Positions 12,786 to 23,178 of a stretch of 64,000 nucleotides of DNA are shown here, piece by piece. This stretch comes from Punica granatum. Lineage: Eukaryota; Streptophyta; Magnoliopsida; Myrtales; Lythraceae. The notes under the pieces were generated by a model that worked only from the letters and a program-made list of their open reading frames with translations, searched no databases and was not told the DNA's origin. The stretch spans positions 39,629,538-39,693,537 of the forward strand of contig NC_045127.1 in NCBI RefSeq assembly GCF_007655135.1, given 5' to 3'. A program made the position numbers and the translations under genes. Within the stretch, counting starts at the first letter, position 1. The number at the start of each line of letters is the position of its first letter.

Positions 12786-14282
12786 ATGGATCGCCCGCGT
12801 CCCTGTCCTAGGCTGGATATCATCATCACACCGTCTGCGGACATTACTCGCCTTTGGAACATATTCCGCCCAGTAGACCGTGCATTCCTCCGGCTCTTCA
12901 TAGGAGACCTACCATTACTCGCCGATTCTCCCATTGATTGGACCCTACTCAGAACTGCTATTAGTTTTTGGGACACTCAGCGAGCCGTTTTCAGCTTTCA
13001 TGGGACAGAGTTAGCCCCTACAGTAGAAGAATATGCGACACTTCTTCAGCTGTCTACACCGATTCATGACATCGTGGTGCCTAACCAGTTTGCCACGATA
13101 CAGAACAGACTAGCCATCCTTTTAGGTCTCCGCAACGAAGAAGTTCATTGCGAGCTGCAGTATGGAGGGGAGCACAGCATTAGGACCACATGGCTCATAG
13201 ATTTCATACAGACCCGTGCTCTGAATGCCACGGGAGAGTCTTATCAGCGGGACGCTTGTCACGGGTTTCTTTTACTCATCTTCGGGACTATGCTATTCCC
13301 GTACTCGTCGAACCTCACAGACGGGGCACTTGCTCAGGTCATCCTCCAAGTGGTAGGAGGCCATAGTTATGTGGAAGCCGTTTTGGCTGAGACCATTCGG
13401 TCTCTTGACTATGTACGAGAGAATCGACGGGGCAGGATGAGAGGATCTCCACATCTGCTTCAGATCTGGCTTCTAGCACACATTAGACCGTTCGGCTTAT
13501 CTCATCCTTTTTCATGTATCACCGACGAGCGATCACTCATCGCTCGTTTACTTCATGTGTTTCGACCCTCCGACCGTAACTACACCGACTGGATGCAGTT
13601 TATGGAGGAGCTCACCCCAGCACAGTTTTTATGGACTACACGTTGGAATCCTGGCGGTCCCATGATCATGGGATGTCCTTCGATTATAGGACTTCCCTTA
13701 ATCAGTCATTTAGGGAGCACACTTATCTTTCCATCCCGAGTCATCAGACAACTCGGTGGGCTACAAGATATTCCTATAGAAGCAGATCGCACTTCACACC
13801 GCTTCAGGTGGGCAAACACCACAATTTCACTCCCGGATAGGATTCTACGGGTTAGAGAGGTCCGACGCTTATGGAGCACGCGCATCGTCCAGGAACTGTA
13901 CTTCCCAGAGCATCCCACTGACGAGGAGCGAGCTTTCGCAGCTACAGCAGCGTATGTGATGCAGTTCCATCCATATGGATTCGCACCTGTTCGTCGGCTA
14001 CGCATGCCACAGATGCTGCCGACATCGCACGCAGACATTTCAGATGCAGAGAGCTCAGTCCAAGGAGTCGTGCGCACAGAGCTGCAGGTTATTAGGGCAG
14101 AACGAGATCGTCTTCGCTGTGAGCTAGTGGATATTCGTGCAGAACTCACTGATCACAGAGAGCTTCAGAGCGAGTTGGTTCAAACTCGTGCACGCGTAGC
14201 CGGCCAAGACAGGGAGATAGCGCGTTTGAACGCTACGCTGGATCGAGCGCAGGCAAGAGCGCGCAGGATCTCCCACCCTTGA
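12786..14282 (+). CDS. Ogre ORF1, plant-mobile-domain/DUF7745-like protein (498 aa)
   Basis: This is an intact ORF of 498 codons with a good ATG context, placed before gag. That is where Ogre elements carry their extra ORF1 of unknown function. Residues about 25-330 resemble the plant mobile domain (PMD, DUF7745-like) family, including WLIDFIQTRAL, ACHGFLLLIFGTMLFPYSSN, LPHLLQIW-like and RWNPGG segments. Residues about 420-495 are Glu/Arg/Leu-rich with heptad spacing and should form a coiled coil, which suggests self-association or binding to another element protein. It is the only long E2 reading frame without a lesion. The neighbouring gag-pol is heavily broken, so either ORF1 is under separate constraint or it has been lucky. 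The family assignment is from memory of motif patterns. Confidence 0.85.
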   Translation: MDRPRPCPRLDIIITPSADITRLWNIFRPVDRAFLRLFIGDLPLLADSPIDWTLLRTAISFWDTQRAVFSFHGTELAPTVEEYATLLQLSTPIHDIVVPNQFATIQNRLAILLGLRNEEVHCELQYGGEHSIRTTWLIDFIQTRALNATGESYQRDACHGFLLLIFGTMLFPYSSNLTDGALAQVILQVVGGHSYVEAVLAETIRSLDYVRENRRGRMRGSPHLLQIWLLAHIRPFGLSHPFSCITDERSLIARLLHVFRPSDRNYTDWMQFMEELTPAQFLWTTRWNPGGPMIMGCPSIIGLPLISHLGSTLIFPSRVIRQLGGLQDIPIEADRTSHRFRWANTTISLPDRILRVREVRRLWSTRIVQELYFPEHPTDEERAFAATAAYVMQFHPYGFAPVRRLRMPQMLPTSHADISDAESSVQGVVRTELQVIRAERDRLRCELVDIRAELTDHRELQSELVQTRARVAGQDREIARLNATLDRAQARARRISHP

Positions 14283-14580
14283 GCTCATTTGCTGAGCGTT
14301 TTTGCCTGTACAGAACCCGCGTAGCGCTCACTCAGCTACGGGTCGTAACAGTTGGCGGTTTAATGTTTATGTTTCCTTTTGAATAGACTGCCTTTGTAAC
14401 GTGAATCAAGCTGATGTAATGGCATTAGTGTTTTTTTAAACTCATACATCTCACGCATTTATATATTGTCATTTACATCTCGAAGATGGTTAACACACAA
14501 CAATTGCACTTATACACTTACACATATATAGGTACTAACAACTGGCGTCGCATCGATACCCTACTCGGGCACGCGGAAAA
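14283..14580 (+). other. Spacer between ORF1 and gag
   Basis: About 300 bp with no ORF. It contains AT-rich stretches around 14440-14530, just before the gag ATG. A splice site or internal start for gag expression could lie here, but none is distinctive enough to call. Confidence 0.5.
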
Positions 14581-16179
14581 ATGGCCGAAGAGCAACAACC
14601 TGTTATCTCGGAGCAAGACGCGCCACCGATGCCTGCACAGTCCATTCCGGAAGACACACGCGTGATATCATCTCCAGCATCTACAGCGTATTCCGGTGCT
14701 ATTCCAACGCATTTCCCTTCTCCTGCACAGGCGTCATCCAATGTTGTCGATCCCGTGCGTTTTGCTGCACTTGAAGGGATCGTTAATCAGTTGGCTGCCA
14801 ACATGAACACCAATATGACAGAGCTCATGGCTATGCTTCGGGATCAAAACCGAGCTTCCTCGAGCCATACTCCGCCTCCTGAACGCAGGACAACTGTTCA
14901 TCGGAATCCGATCGACCCTCCTATTTATGTGACTGATAGCGAAGATATGTCTTTTCCAGCAATGACATATGTGCCGACAATCAGCCCAGTCAGTGATCCT
15001 ATGCCACCACCACCGGCTCCTACATCAGTGCCATTTCCACCCGCGGCATTCCTATCAACAGATCCCGCAATGATCACTTTGCCGCCGCTCACCATACCTA
15101 CTCAATCTCCCATTTACACCGTTCCACCACCGACGGTTCCTCCAGTCGCGATCACACAAATCCCTGCTCCTGCTTCGGAACCTTTTTCCTTCCAAGCTCC
15201 ACAAACCCAAATGAGCTTCTCCTACCAAACTCCACCGCCTCTAAATATCCCTCCCACTGAGCCAGGCACGCCTACTCGTGCCGCACCTGCAGTTCTACCG
15301 ACGAACATTCCTCCTGAAAATGAACAGGAGAAAAGAATGAAGAGAATGGAGGAAACCATTCGAACCCTCCAAGCAGGCACGTCCCGTCCTGACTTCGGTG
15401 ACAGTGACTGGAATCTCTTTCCGGGCATGTTGTTACCCCCTAAGATCAAAATTCCAGATTTTAAGAGGTACGATGGGACCAAAGACCCTCGGCATCATCT
15501 CCGTCACTATCATAGCAAAATGCTTTCGTATTGGGATTACGAGGAATTTGTCATCCAGACTTTCCAAGACAGTCTTACGGGATCGGCGCTAGATTGGTTT
15601 ATGACCCTGAAAGCCGGCGACATCCCTACATGGACAGATCTTTCTCAGAAATTCCTCGACCAATACCGATTCTGTGCAGAGACACCTCCTACTCTTCTTG
15701 ATCTTAGCATGGCAGAGATGAAAGAAAGTCAAACTTTCGAAGCATACGCAACGGAATGGAGGGGAAAAGCGGCAAAGCACATACCTCCAATCACTGAGCG
15801 TCAGCAAGTTCAACTGTTTCATTCTACGCTCAGAGGCGCGTATTACTCACATCTCCTGGCTCATACTTCCTCTTTCTCAGACCTGATTGAGGCAGGAAAG
15901 AAGTTGGATATGGGAGTTAAGCTAGGAAGAATTGAAGATCCGGCAAGGAAGAAAGACGGAGAGACACCGAAGAAACAAACTGCCGGAACATCTAGAAGAG
16001 GCAAAGACGCGACTATTGGCATCGTCAATTCTGGACATCAAGCTCCACACCCAATGTCGGTGGACTACACCCCTGCATTACCGACTTCTCAGCCATATGC
16101 GCATCCCATGCAGTATGTGCAACCTCATCAAACGCCGCAAGCTTATTTCTCAACCCCGCCCACTGTTATCCAGTCATAA
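14581..16179 (+). pseudogene. gag, N-terminal and capsid part, ended by premature TAA
   Basis: 532 codons from an ATG in good context. Residues 1-260 are Pro/Thr/Ala-rich and low complexity. Residues about 279-450 form a retrotransposon gag domain (PF03732 type) with PKIKIPDFKRYDGTKDPRHH, a GSALDWF motif and a DLIEAGKKLDMG-type end. The ORF stops at TAA 16177-16179. The same frame continues open for another 190 codons and includes the zinc knuckle, so the stop is a point lesion in gag and not its natural end. The intact product would be the structural nucleocapsid precursor of cytoplasmic virus-like particles. Confidence 0.9.
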
Positions 16180-16933
16180 CCTCCGCAACCGTACCCTCCT
16201 GTTCAAGTTCAACAAGCTAGACCCCCGGCTTCGAAACCTCCTCAGCCGGCTCAACGTGTCCCAACTCCTAGAACTCAACAAGACAGTGCTGTTCAACCGC
16301 GTTCACGCAAGCAATACACCAATTTACCGGCTCCTCCCTCTCACATATTCAGACAGCTCCTTGCAGGCGACAAGATCAAAACAGAAGCACCAAAATCCCG
16401 TTTCGATCCGTCCATGCATAACCAGAATCTTCGATGCGAATTTCATCAGGGTGCTCCTGGTCATACCCTGGATACCTGTTGGAGACTCCGGGATAAAATT
16501 CAGGAGATGATTGATGCAAGACAAATCTCCTTTAATGAGGTGAAGCCGCCGAATGTCCGTGCAAATCCTCTTCCTGATCATGGATCAGGTTCAGGACCTT
16601 CTGTGAACATGATTAGCATTGCTGCTATTGAGGAGGAAGAAGACGGGCAAAAGGCCTCAACTCCATTTGCCATTAACTATGCTCCAGTAGAAGTCGCATT
16701 CGCTCCCCGTCCCGTTCGTTATAGAAGTTCCTGCAAAGGAGCCTTATCACGATAGTCGAGTTCCCTGGACATATGAGAGCGAGGTTGCCAGTGCAGAACT
16801 GGAGATGAGCGCGATGGGAATCACGCGTTCGGGACGGGTTTATCAGGCAGAGCCTGTTGACAAAGGAAAGGCTCCCGCTACTGAGTTCTCAATCGCTCCA
16901 AAAGCAGTGTCATTCTCTACAAAGAAGGTCACC
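16180..16933 (+). pseudogene. gag C-terminus with zinc knuckle and gag-pro linker, frameshifted
   Basis: It continues gag in the same frame after the TAA. A Cys-X2-His-X5-His-X4-Cys knuckle (16435-16479), followed by Trp and a Lys/Arg-rich helix, is the Tat/Ogre form of the nucleocapsid zinc finger and would bind element RNA. Near 16712 the homologous reading moves from frame 1 to frame 2 (net +1), and near 16933 from frame 2 to frame 3 (net +1). Between these lies the GITRSGRVYQ linker typical of Tat-clade gag-pro. Confidence 0.85.
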
Positions 16934-17640
16934 AGCCGAAGATTTCATGAAGGTGATCAAAGCAAGCGAATACAAAGTGGTCGAGCAAATGAGCAAGTCA
17001 CCAGCTCATATATCGTTGCTCGCATTGCTTTTAAACTCCGAACCTCATCGGAACGCTTTGCTGAAAGTTCTCACTGCGGCACAAGTCCCGAAAGATACTG
17101 CACCGAATAGAATCGAGGAGACGGTGAATTCTATTTTCTCGAATCAGATTTCCTTTTCGGAAGACGAAATTCCCACGGAAGGACAAGGACACTTGCGGGC
17201 ATTGCACATAGTTTGCAAGTGCAACAACCACGTCGTTGGTCGAGTCATGATCGACAACGGCTCTGCTCTTAACGTTTGCCCCGTCTCCACGTTGAAACAG
17301 ATGAACGTGGACATGAGTCGCATTCGTGCAAGCAAGACCACCGTTCGAGCCTTTGACGGCTCTAAGAGAGTGGTGAACGGCGAAATTGATCTCCTAATCG
17401 ATGTGGGTCCTTGCTCATTCTCTATTACCTTCCAGATCCTGGAAATACCCAATGCTTTTAGTCTCCTACTTGGAAGGCCATGGATTCACGCCGCCGGCGC
17501 CGTTCCTTCATCATTGCACCAGAAGTTGAAATTCTTTGCCGAAGGCAAACTCATCACTGTCAACGGCGAGGAAGATTACGCGGTCTATAAGGAAACGGCT
17601 ATCCCTTATATCAGCATTGGAGAAGATCAGAATCTCCCTT
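16934..17640 (+). pseudogene. Aspartic protease (PRO)
   Basis: The frame beginning AEDFMKVIKASEYKVVEQM, then the SPAHISLLALL segment, is the conserved lead-in to Tat/Ogre protease. The active-site motif is IDNGSALNVC with Asp-Asn-Gly at 17253-17261, a variant of Asp-Thr/Ser-Gly that is usual in this clade. The flap-side and C-terminal motif LLLGRPWIHAAGA is present at about 17460. The protease would cleave the gag-pol polyprotein. Near 17640 a net -1 shift (frame 3 to frame 2) separates it from the next segment, which continues the homology in the overlapping frame. Confidence 0.88.
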
Positions 17641-18165
17641 CCATTCTTTCGACATGATCTCCGTAATTCGAGACTACGGAGAGGTCAGTCCATCACGAAC
17701 TGATCGCATGATTGGAAAGGTTCTCTTGAAGAACAATTATGTCCCTGGAACTGGACTCGGGGCACGTGCACAGGGAATCCTTCGACCGATTGAAATGGAG
17801 GAATACCGCAATAGGAGGGGACTCGGCTTTCGCCCCTCCTGCCATGAGATCATGCAAGCTCGTCGTGGAAAACATCTACACCGCCTTGCTGCATATTATG
17901 GGAAACTCTATAGGGGCATGCCGTTTCCACCACTCTCACAGTTTTTTGCAGCACCACCGCAAATCATGGGAGGCACCTCCGAGAACTCGATCACGGAAAC
18001 AGATGACTTCTCTTCGGATGCAGTTGAAGCGTTGTTGGCTTTGCCAGCCATATATGCCGTCACTGAGGAGACATCTTCTAAGGTTCATATCCGCCCTGTA
18101 CAGGAGGATGAGGAGCTTACCAACTGGACTTCAATTCCGCTCTACTCGGCCATAGTTGCCGATGT
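17641..18165 (+). pseudogene. G-patch-like segment between PRO and RT (exon 1 end)
   Basis: An open stretch in frame 2 carries a glycine-rich G-patch-like motif, NNYVPGTGLGARAQGI, at about 17732-17780, then a basic RRGLGFRPS region and acidic stretches. A G-patch between protease and RT is known from Tat-lineage elements; its role is unclear, possibly RNA or helicase binding. The unspliced frame stops at TAA 18167-18169, inside the proposed splice donor. Gag-pro would therefore end here unless the intron is removed. Confidence 0.8.
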
Positions 18166-18355
18166 GTAAGACGGTCTTTATACATAATGCTACCTGCATG
18201 TCGGCAATGCCATAAGCCACATGACAGAAGAGGGGTTTTTGTTATGGCTTGTTAATAGAATCCCTGCATGTTTTTTTGATTTCCTGTGCCTAAATTCTCT
18301 CTTGCACTCGCTTCTAACACCTTTAATTTCTAAAACAATTCACTTTCATGTCCAG
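18166..18355 (+). other. Ogre intron between PRO and RT (190 bp)
   Basis: The donor is GTAAG at 18166-18170 and the acceptor TGTCCAG ends at 18355. A perfect branch-site motif CTAAC lies at 18314-18318, about 38 nt before the acceptor, with a C/T-biased tract between. Joining 18165 to 18356 keeps codon phase: GT plus G forms one Val codon and the downstream frame is that of the pre-RT region. The TAA ending gag-pro is embedded in the donor, so unspliced RNA gives gag-pro and spliced RNA gives gag-pro-pol. Ogre elements are known to use such an intron; these coordinates are inferred from sequence. Confidence 0.85.
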
Positions 18356-20040
18356 GCTCCAATCGAATCCAAATCACGGATATAACGATTCGGATTCACT
18401 CGAAACACATCTCGGAAAGTCCCTACCCATATACTTCGGGGAAGGACTTGACGAGGACGGTCGCGTGCCCGAGATAGAAGAGAGTTTGCATCGTCTCGAA
18501 AACCACCAACTCACTTCCGTCGAGCCAACCGAAGACATCAACATAGGCAATGCAGAAGAACCACGCACCCTTAGAATCGGAACGGGACTCGACCCTGCAC
18601 AGAGGGCCCGAATGATCGACTTCTTGACAGAGTATCAGGAGGTCTTTGCTTGGTCCTACGCCGATATGCCAGGCCTAGACCCCTCAATCGTGAGGCATTT
18701 CCTCCCACTCGATACTGAAAGATTCCCACCCAAAGCCAACACTTGCGACGTCAACGAGCTGACCTTCTCTTATGCATTAAGGAAGAAGTCATCAAGCAAG
18801 TAAACGCGGGATTCTTGGAGGTATGCAATTACTCTGAATGGGTAGCGAACATTGTTCCAGTGGAGAAGAAAAATGGGAAAGTCAGAGTCTGCATCGACTA
18901 CCGAGATCTCAATAGGGCTAGCCCAAAGGATAATTTTCGCTGCCACACATCGATGTCTTGGTGGACAATACAGCGCGCCACACACAATTCTCCTTCATGG
19001 ACGGTTTCTCTGGATACAATCAGATTCAGATGGCCGAAGAAGACAAAGTCAAGACCACATTCATCACGATGTGGGGTACATTTTGCTACAAGGTCATGCC
19101 TTTCGGTCTCAAAAATGCCGGGGCAACCTATCAACGGGCAATGGTCACTCTCTTTCATGACATGATGCATAAAGAGATCGAGGTCTATGTCGACGACATG
19201 ATCGCGAAGTCCAAAGAAGGAGAAGATCATTTGGTTAACCTCAAACGATTGTTCAACCGCCTCAAGAAATACAAACTCCGACTTAACCCAGCAAAATGCA
19301 CATTTGGCGTCAAGTCAGGGAAATTGTTAGGGTTTATAGTTAGTGAGGAAGGCATCAAGGTCGACCCTGACAAAGTTAAAGCGATCATGGAATTGCCCCC
19401 TCCATCGACAGTGCGCGAAGTGAGGAGCTTCTTAGGACGGCTGAATTACATCGCGCGTTTCATTGCAAATTTGACAGACAAGTGCCAACCACTCTTCCGT
19501 CTGCTTCGCAAAAACGCAGCGGTCGAATGGGATGATGAGTGTCAGAAAGCTTTTGATACCATCAAGGCATATCTAATTCAGCCGCCGGTGTTAGTTCCAC
19601 CTTCACCTGATCGTCCTCTCATTTTGTACTTGACGGTGCGCCGACAATCCATCGGATGCATGTTAGGGCAAAAGGACGAGTCCTCTCACGCAGAGCGAGC
19701 AATTTATTATTTAAGCAAAAAGTTCACTGAAGGGGAGTCCAACTACCCTGAGATAGAGAAAATGTGTTGCGCACTTGTGTGGGTCATGCAAAGGCTCCGG
19801 CAATACACTCTCTACCATACTGTTCGCCTGCTGTCGAAGACAGATCCTTTGAAATATCTACTTAGCACTCCGTCCTCCATGAGGAATATAGCAAAATGGC
19901 GTTGCCAACTGACGGAGTACGACATCGAATATGTGTCGCGCACATCAGTCAAGGGCCAAGCGATAGCAGATCATCTAGCAGAGTTCCCGATTGTCGATAA
20001 CACACCGATCGACTCTGACTTCCCAGACGAAAAAATCCTC
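18356..20040 (+). pseudogene. Reverse transcriptase and degenerate gypsy RNase H
   Basis: From 18356 to about 18738 lies the pre-RT region (frame 3), with a WSYADMPGLDP segment typical of the RT lead-in. RT then continues through two net -1 shifts at about 18738 and 18938. The palm motifs are readable: VCIDYRDLN, FSFMDGFSGYNQI, MPFGLKNAGATYQR, and catalytic YVDDM at 19186-19200. LLGFIVSEEGI and the thumb/connection follow. The gypsy-type RNase H (about 19528-19980) keeps IYYLSKKF and SKTDPLKYLL, but the first catalytic Asp is replaced (LYLTVRRQS where a TDAS-like motif is usual). This fits the known decay of this domain in the Tat clade. The product would copy element RNA to DNA. Confidence 0.92.
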
Positions 20041-20480
20041 CAAATGAGTGGTGAGGAGGAAATCACCAGATGGAAGATGTACTTCGATGGTGCAGTCAAT
20101 TCCACCGGATCAGGGATTGGCGCAGTGCTGATATCCCCGGAAGGGCGTCATTTTCCTGTTGCAGCGAAGATTGACTTCCCCTGCACCAACAACATAGCCG
20201 AATATGAGGCATGTATCCTCGGCTTGTGGCGGCAATCGACCTCAAAGTCAAAGAGCTTGAAGTGTTTGGAGATTCCATGCTCACAATCTTTCAGACACTC
20301 AAACAGTGGAAGATGAAAGATCCAAAACTGGTGCCATATCATGAGTACCTTGAAGACTTGATAGAAAACTTCAAGGACATCTCATTTACATACACACCGC
20401 GCATGAAGAACCAGTTCGCCGATGCACTCGCAACACTCGCTTCCATGGTTAGCATCACAAAAGAGAATCTCATCGAGCCC
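20041..20480 (+). pseudogene. Archaeal-type RNase H (aRH)
   Basis: This second RNase H is diagnostic of the Tat/Ogre lineage. The catalytic acidic residues are all present across the broken frame: Asp in MYFDGAVN (codon at 20086), Glu in IAEYEACILGL, Asp in VFGDSML and Asp in NQFADALATLAS. A net -1 shift near 20228 divides it between frames 1 and 3. It probably supplies the RNA-strand degradation that the upstream gypsy RNase H has lost. Confidence 0.88.
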
Positions 20481-20599
20481 CTCGAGTTTGAGATTGCTCA
20501 GGGTCCTGCCCATTGCGATGTAATCGACGCTGTCGACGGCAAACCGTGGTATGCAGACATTAAACACTTGCTACAAATGGGTCAGTTCCCAGCATTCAC

Positions 20600-21792
20600 C
20601 GATCGACATGACCGGAGGACTCTTCGGCGCATTGCAGCAAATTTCTTCCTGAGTGGTGAAACCCTTTACCGCCGTTCATTCGATGCCACACTGCTTCGGT
20701 GTGTTGATGAGAATGAGGCACAACGCCTCATGGAAGAAGTGCACGAGGGAATTGCGGACCTCACATGAACGGGCTCATGCTAGCAAAAAAGCTCATGCGA
20801 CTTGGGTATTTCTGGTCCACCATGGAGACTGACTGCGTCAAACATGTCAGGCATTGTCACTTGTGTCAAGTTTACGCAAATCAGATCAGAGCACCACCCA
20901 ACGAGCTGCATCCAATGGCTGCTCCGTGGCCCTTTTCAATGTGGGGCATGGACGTGATTGGTCCTGTTAACCCCAAAGCATCCAATGGGCACTTGTACAT
21001 ACTGGTAGCTATCGATTACTTCACCAAATGGATCGAAGCTATCACCCTTGCATCGGTCACTACGAAAACCGTGGCACGCTTCCTCAAACGCGACATTATC
21101 GCACGTTACGGGGTCCCTGCGACACTTGTCACAGACAACGCCAAGAATTTGAATAATAAGCTCATCGACGAGCTTTGTGCACAGTTCAAGATTCTACACC
21201 GCAACTCCTCTCCGTATCGTCCACAAATGAACGGCGCGGTAGAGGCAGCAAACAAGAACATAAAGAAAATCATTGAAAAGATGACAGTTAATTACAGAGA
21301 CTGGCACGAGATGCTCCCATTCGCACTCTTGGCGTATCGAACTTCTATCCGCTCGTCCACTAGATCAACCCCATATTCTTTGGTCTACGGCATGGAAGCA
21401 GTTCTTCCAATCGAAGTAGAGATTCCCTCTATGAGGATCCTTGCCGAGTCCAAGCTCAAGGAAGCAGAGTGGGCGAAGCAACGCTACGAACAGCTCAATC
21501 TCATTGATGAGAGGCGGCTAACAGCACTTTGCCACGGTCAGTGCTATCAGCAAAGAATGGCCCGAGCTTTTAACAAGAAAGTTCGTCCCGCGAGTTCAGC
21601 CCCGGCGACCTTGTCCTGCGGAAAGTTTTGCATATCGCCCCTGATTCCAGGGGCAAGTTTGCTTACAAATACGACGGTCCCTTCATTGTTAAAGAAGTCT
21701 TTGACGGGGGGGCAATCATTCTCAATGATATGGACGGGAACGAGAACGCTCTTCCGGTCAACGCTGATACACTCAAGAAATACTATCCGTGA
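20600..21792 (+). pseudogene. Integrase (INT)
   Basis: The zinc-binding HHCC region spans a net -1 shift near 20757, which separates the His half (VHEG) from the Cys half (CHLC). The catalytic core follows in one frame: Asp in MDVIGPV (codon 20951), Asp in VTDNAKN (21134) and Glu in NGAVEAANK (21242). The last two are separated by 35 residues, as in the canonical D,D(35)E. A net -1 shift near 21595 moves the C-terminal DNA-binding region into frame 1, where it ends ADTLKKYYP-stop at 21790-21792. No chromodomain follows, as expected for Tat elements. Confidence 0.92.
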
Positions 21793-21965
21793 TGGTGTTT
21801 CTCTCATTCCACTGTGGACGTTTTCCTCAAATGCACATTACATTTTTAACTTTCTTCGCATGTACAATCTCCCAGCACTTTCATTTCTGCTTATTAATAC
21901 ACTCCCCGTTTCTGCTCTTCCCCTTTCTCTGAACTTGTCCTGAGAGAAAAATAATAAATCTCCCG

Positions 21966-22240
21966 CTAGGTTGAAAACCTCTTTGAGGCGGCCTGGGCAA
22001 AAATTAGGGAATGAGGGGCACGGTTTAAAATCCCGCCAAAGGGGGACCGTGGCAAAAGGAGAGTACAAAACGAAATCCTTGCTAGAGTGAAAACCCGAAA
22101 AGGTGCTCTAGGCAAAAGTTAGAGGAACCGAGAGGTATGACCAGATCCAAGTGGTCATAGCAAAATGTGAGCTCTAAATGAGAGAAGAGTCTAAAAGAAT
22201 ACCCCGCTAGGTCGTCACGCACCTTGCGACCTAGGCAAAA
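21966..22240 (+). other. Array of five hairpins, each followed by GCAAAA
   Basis: Just after pol there are five short inverted repeats: CTAGGTTG/CGGCCTGG (21966/21989), CACGGTTT/GGACCGTG (22019/22044), CTAGAG/CTCTAG (22082/22106), TATGACCA/TGGTCATA (22136/22152) and CTAGGTCG/CGACCTAG (22207/22227). Each right arm is followed immediately by GCAAAA. Stem sequences differ yet pairing is kept (G-U pairs in the first two), and the loops are short. The same design occurs inverted in E1 and E5. This looks like a conserved RNA structure in the 3' UTR. Its function is unknown; genome packaging, dimerisation, stability or termination control are possible. Confidence 0.75.
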
Positions 22241-22905
22241 GTTAGGGGCCTTCGGCAGCTCGACTATGAAATGACAGCTACACTCAGTGTGAAGCGACAA
22301 CAAGTAGTAGTTTGGCAGTCTCCGATGCAACCAAACTCTCTTTGACTCTCACAGCACAAGACACGTTTTGACATGCAGTCGAATCGTCGTATCCTTGATG
22401 TGGAGGATCCCAAAATCCCTCCGTTTTCCCTAATGCAAATTCTACGGGTCATGCCCGTTCTGTAAACATAAGCCTTTTTGTCGAGTCACAATTTAGCGGG
22501 AGACGACCACCCCTTTAAATGGTCATCATGTTCAAATCCCCAAAGTATTATTATTCAGACTTCTTTATACATCTTCATTATGGCTATAGAGTAGGATTGA
22601 CAACCACTATTAGCCCTTTTGATTCTAGATGCAGGAAGCAGGATTTGAACCCCGAAAAGAGTTTCTCTTCGACGAATGCATGTCTGTCTTATGCCAAAGA
22701 CTATAGTCTAAATCCGAAGAGAGACCTTCAGGATAACACTCCAGGCACTCAGTTGCATCGCAATCAGTTGGCAAGTAGTGAAACGTCCTACCACAGCATC
22801 GATTGCGACATGGACGAAATCAACGAGGGAAGAAACACAATGATTCCTTCCACACCTCACACTACTCCTCAGTGTTTGCATTTACTTCGCGCACCTTTAT
22901 TTCTG
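22241..22905 (+). other. E2 3' UTR, unrecognised segment
   Basis: About 660 bp without a convincing gene; a 151-codon ORF here (22519-22974) has no familiar motif and runs into the tandem repeats. I see nothing else identifiable. Confidence 0.5.
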
Positions 22906-23178
22906 CAATGCACTTTCATTGGCGTGCACCTTCTCAGGATCGCAGTGCGCCTTTATTTCCGCAATGCACTTTAATTAGCGTGCACCCTCTCAGGATCGCA
23001 GTGCACATTTATTTCCGCAATGCACTTTAATTGGCGTGCACCCTCTCAGGATCGCAGTGCACATTTATTTCCGCAATGCACTTTAATTGGCGTGCACCCT
23101 CTCAAGATCGCAGTGCACATTTATTTCCGCAATGCACTTTAATTGGCGTGCACCGTCTCAGGATCGCAGTGCACATCG
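22906..23178 (+). repeat. 56-bp tandem repeat in E2 3' UTR (about 5 copies)
   Basis: A unit containing GCACTTTAATTGGCGTGCAC, then CTCTCAGGATCGCAGTGCAC and TTATTTCCGCAAT, repeats every 56 bp with few differences. Related GTGCATTGCTTAAT-type words recur inverted in E1 at 31315-31570 and 32110-32350. Confidence 0.88.
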
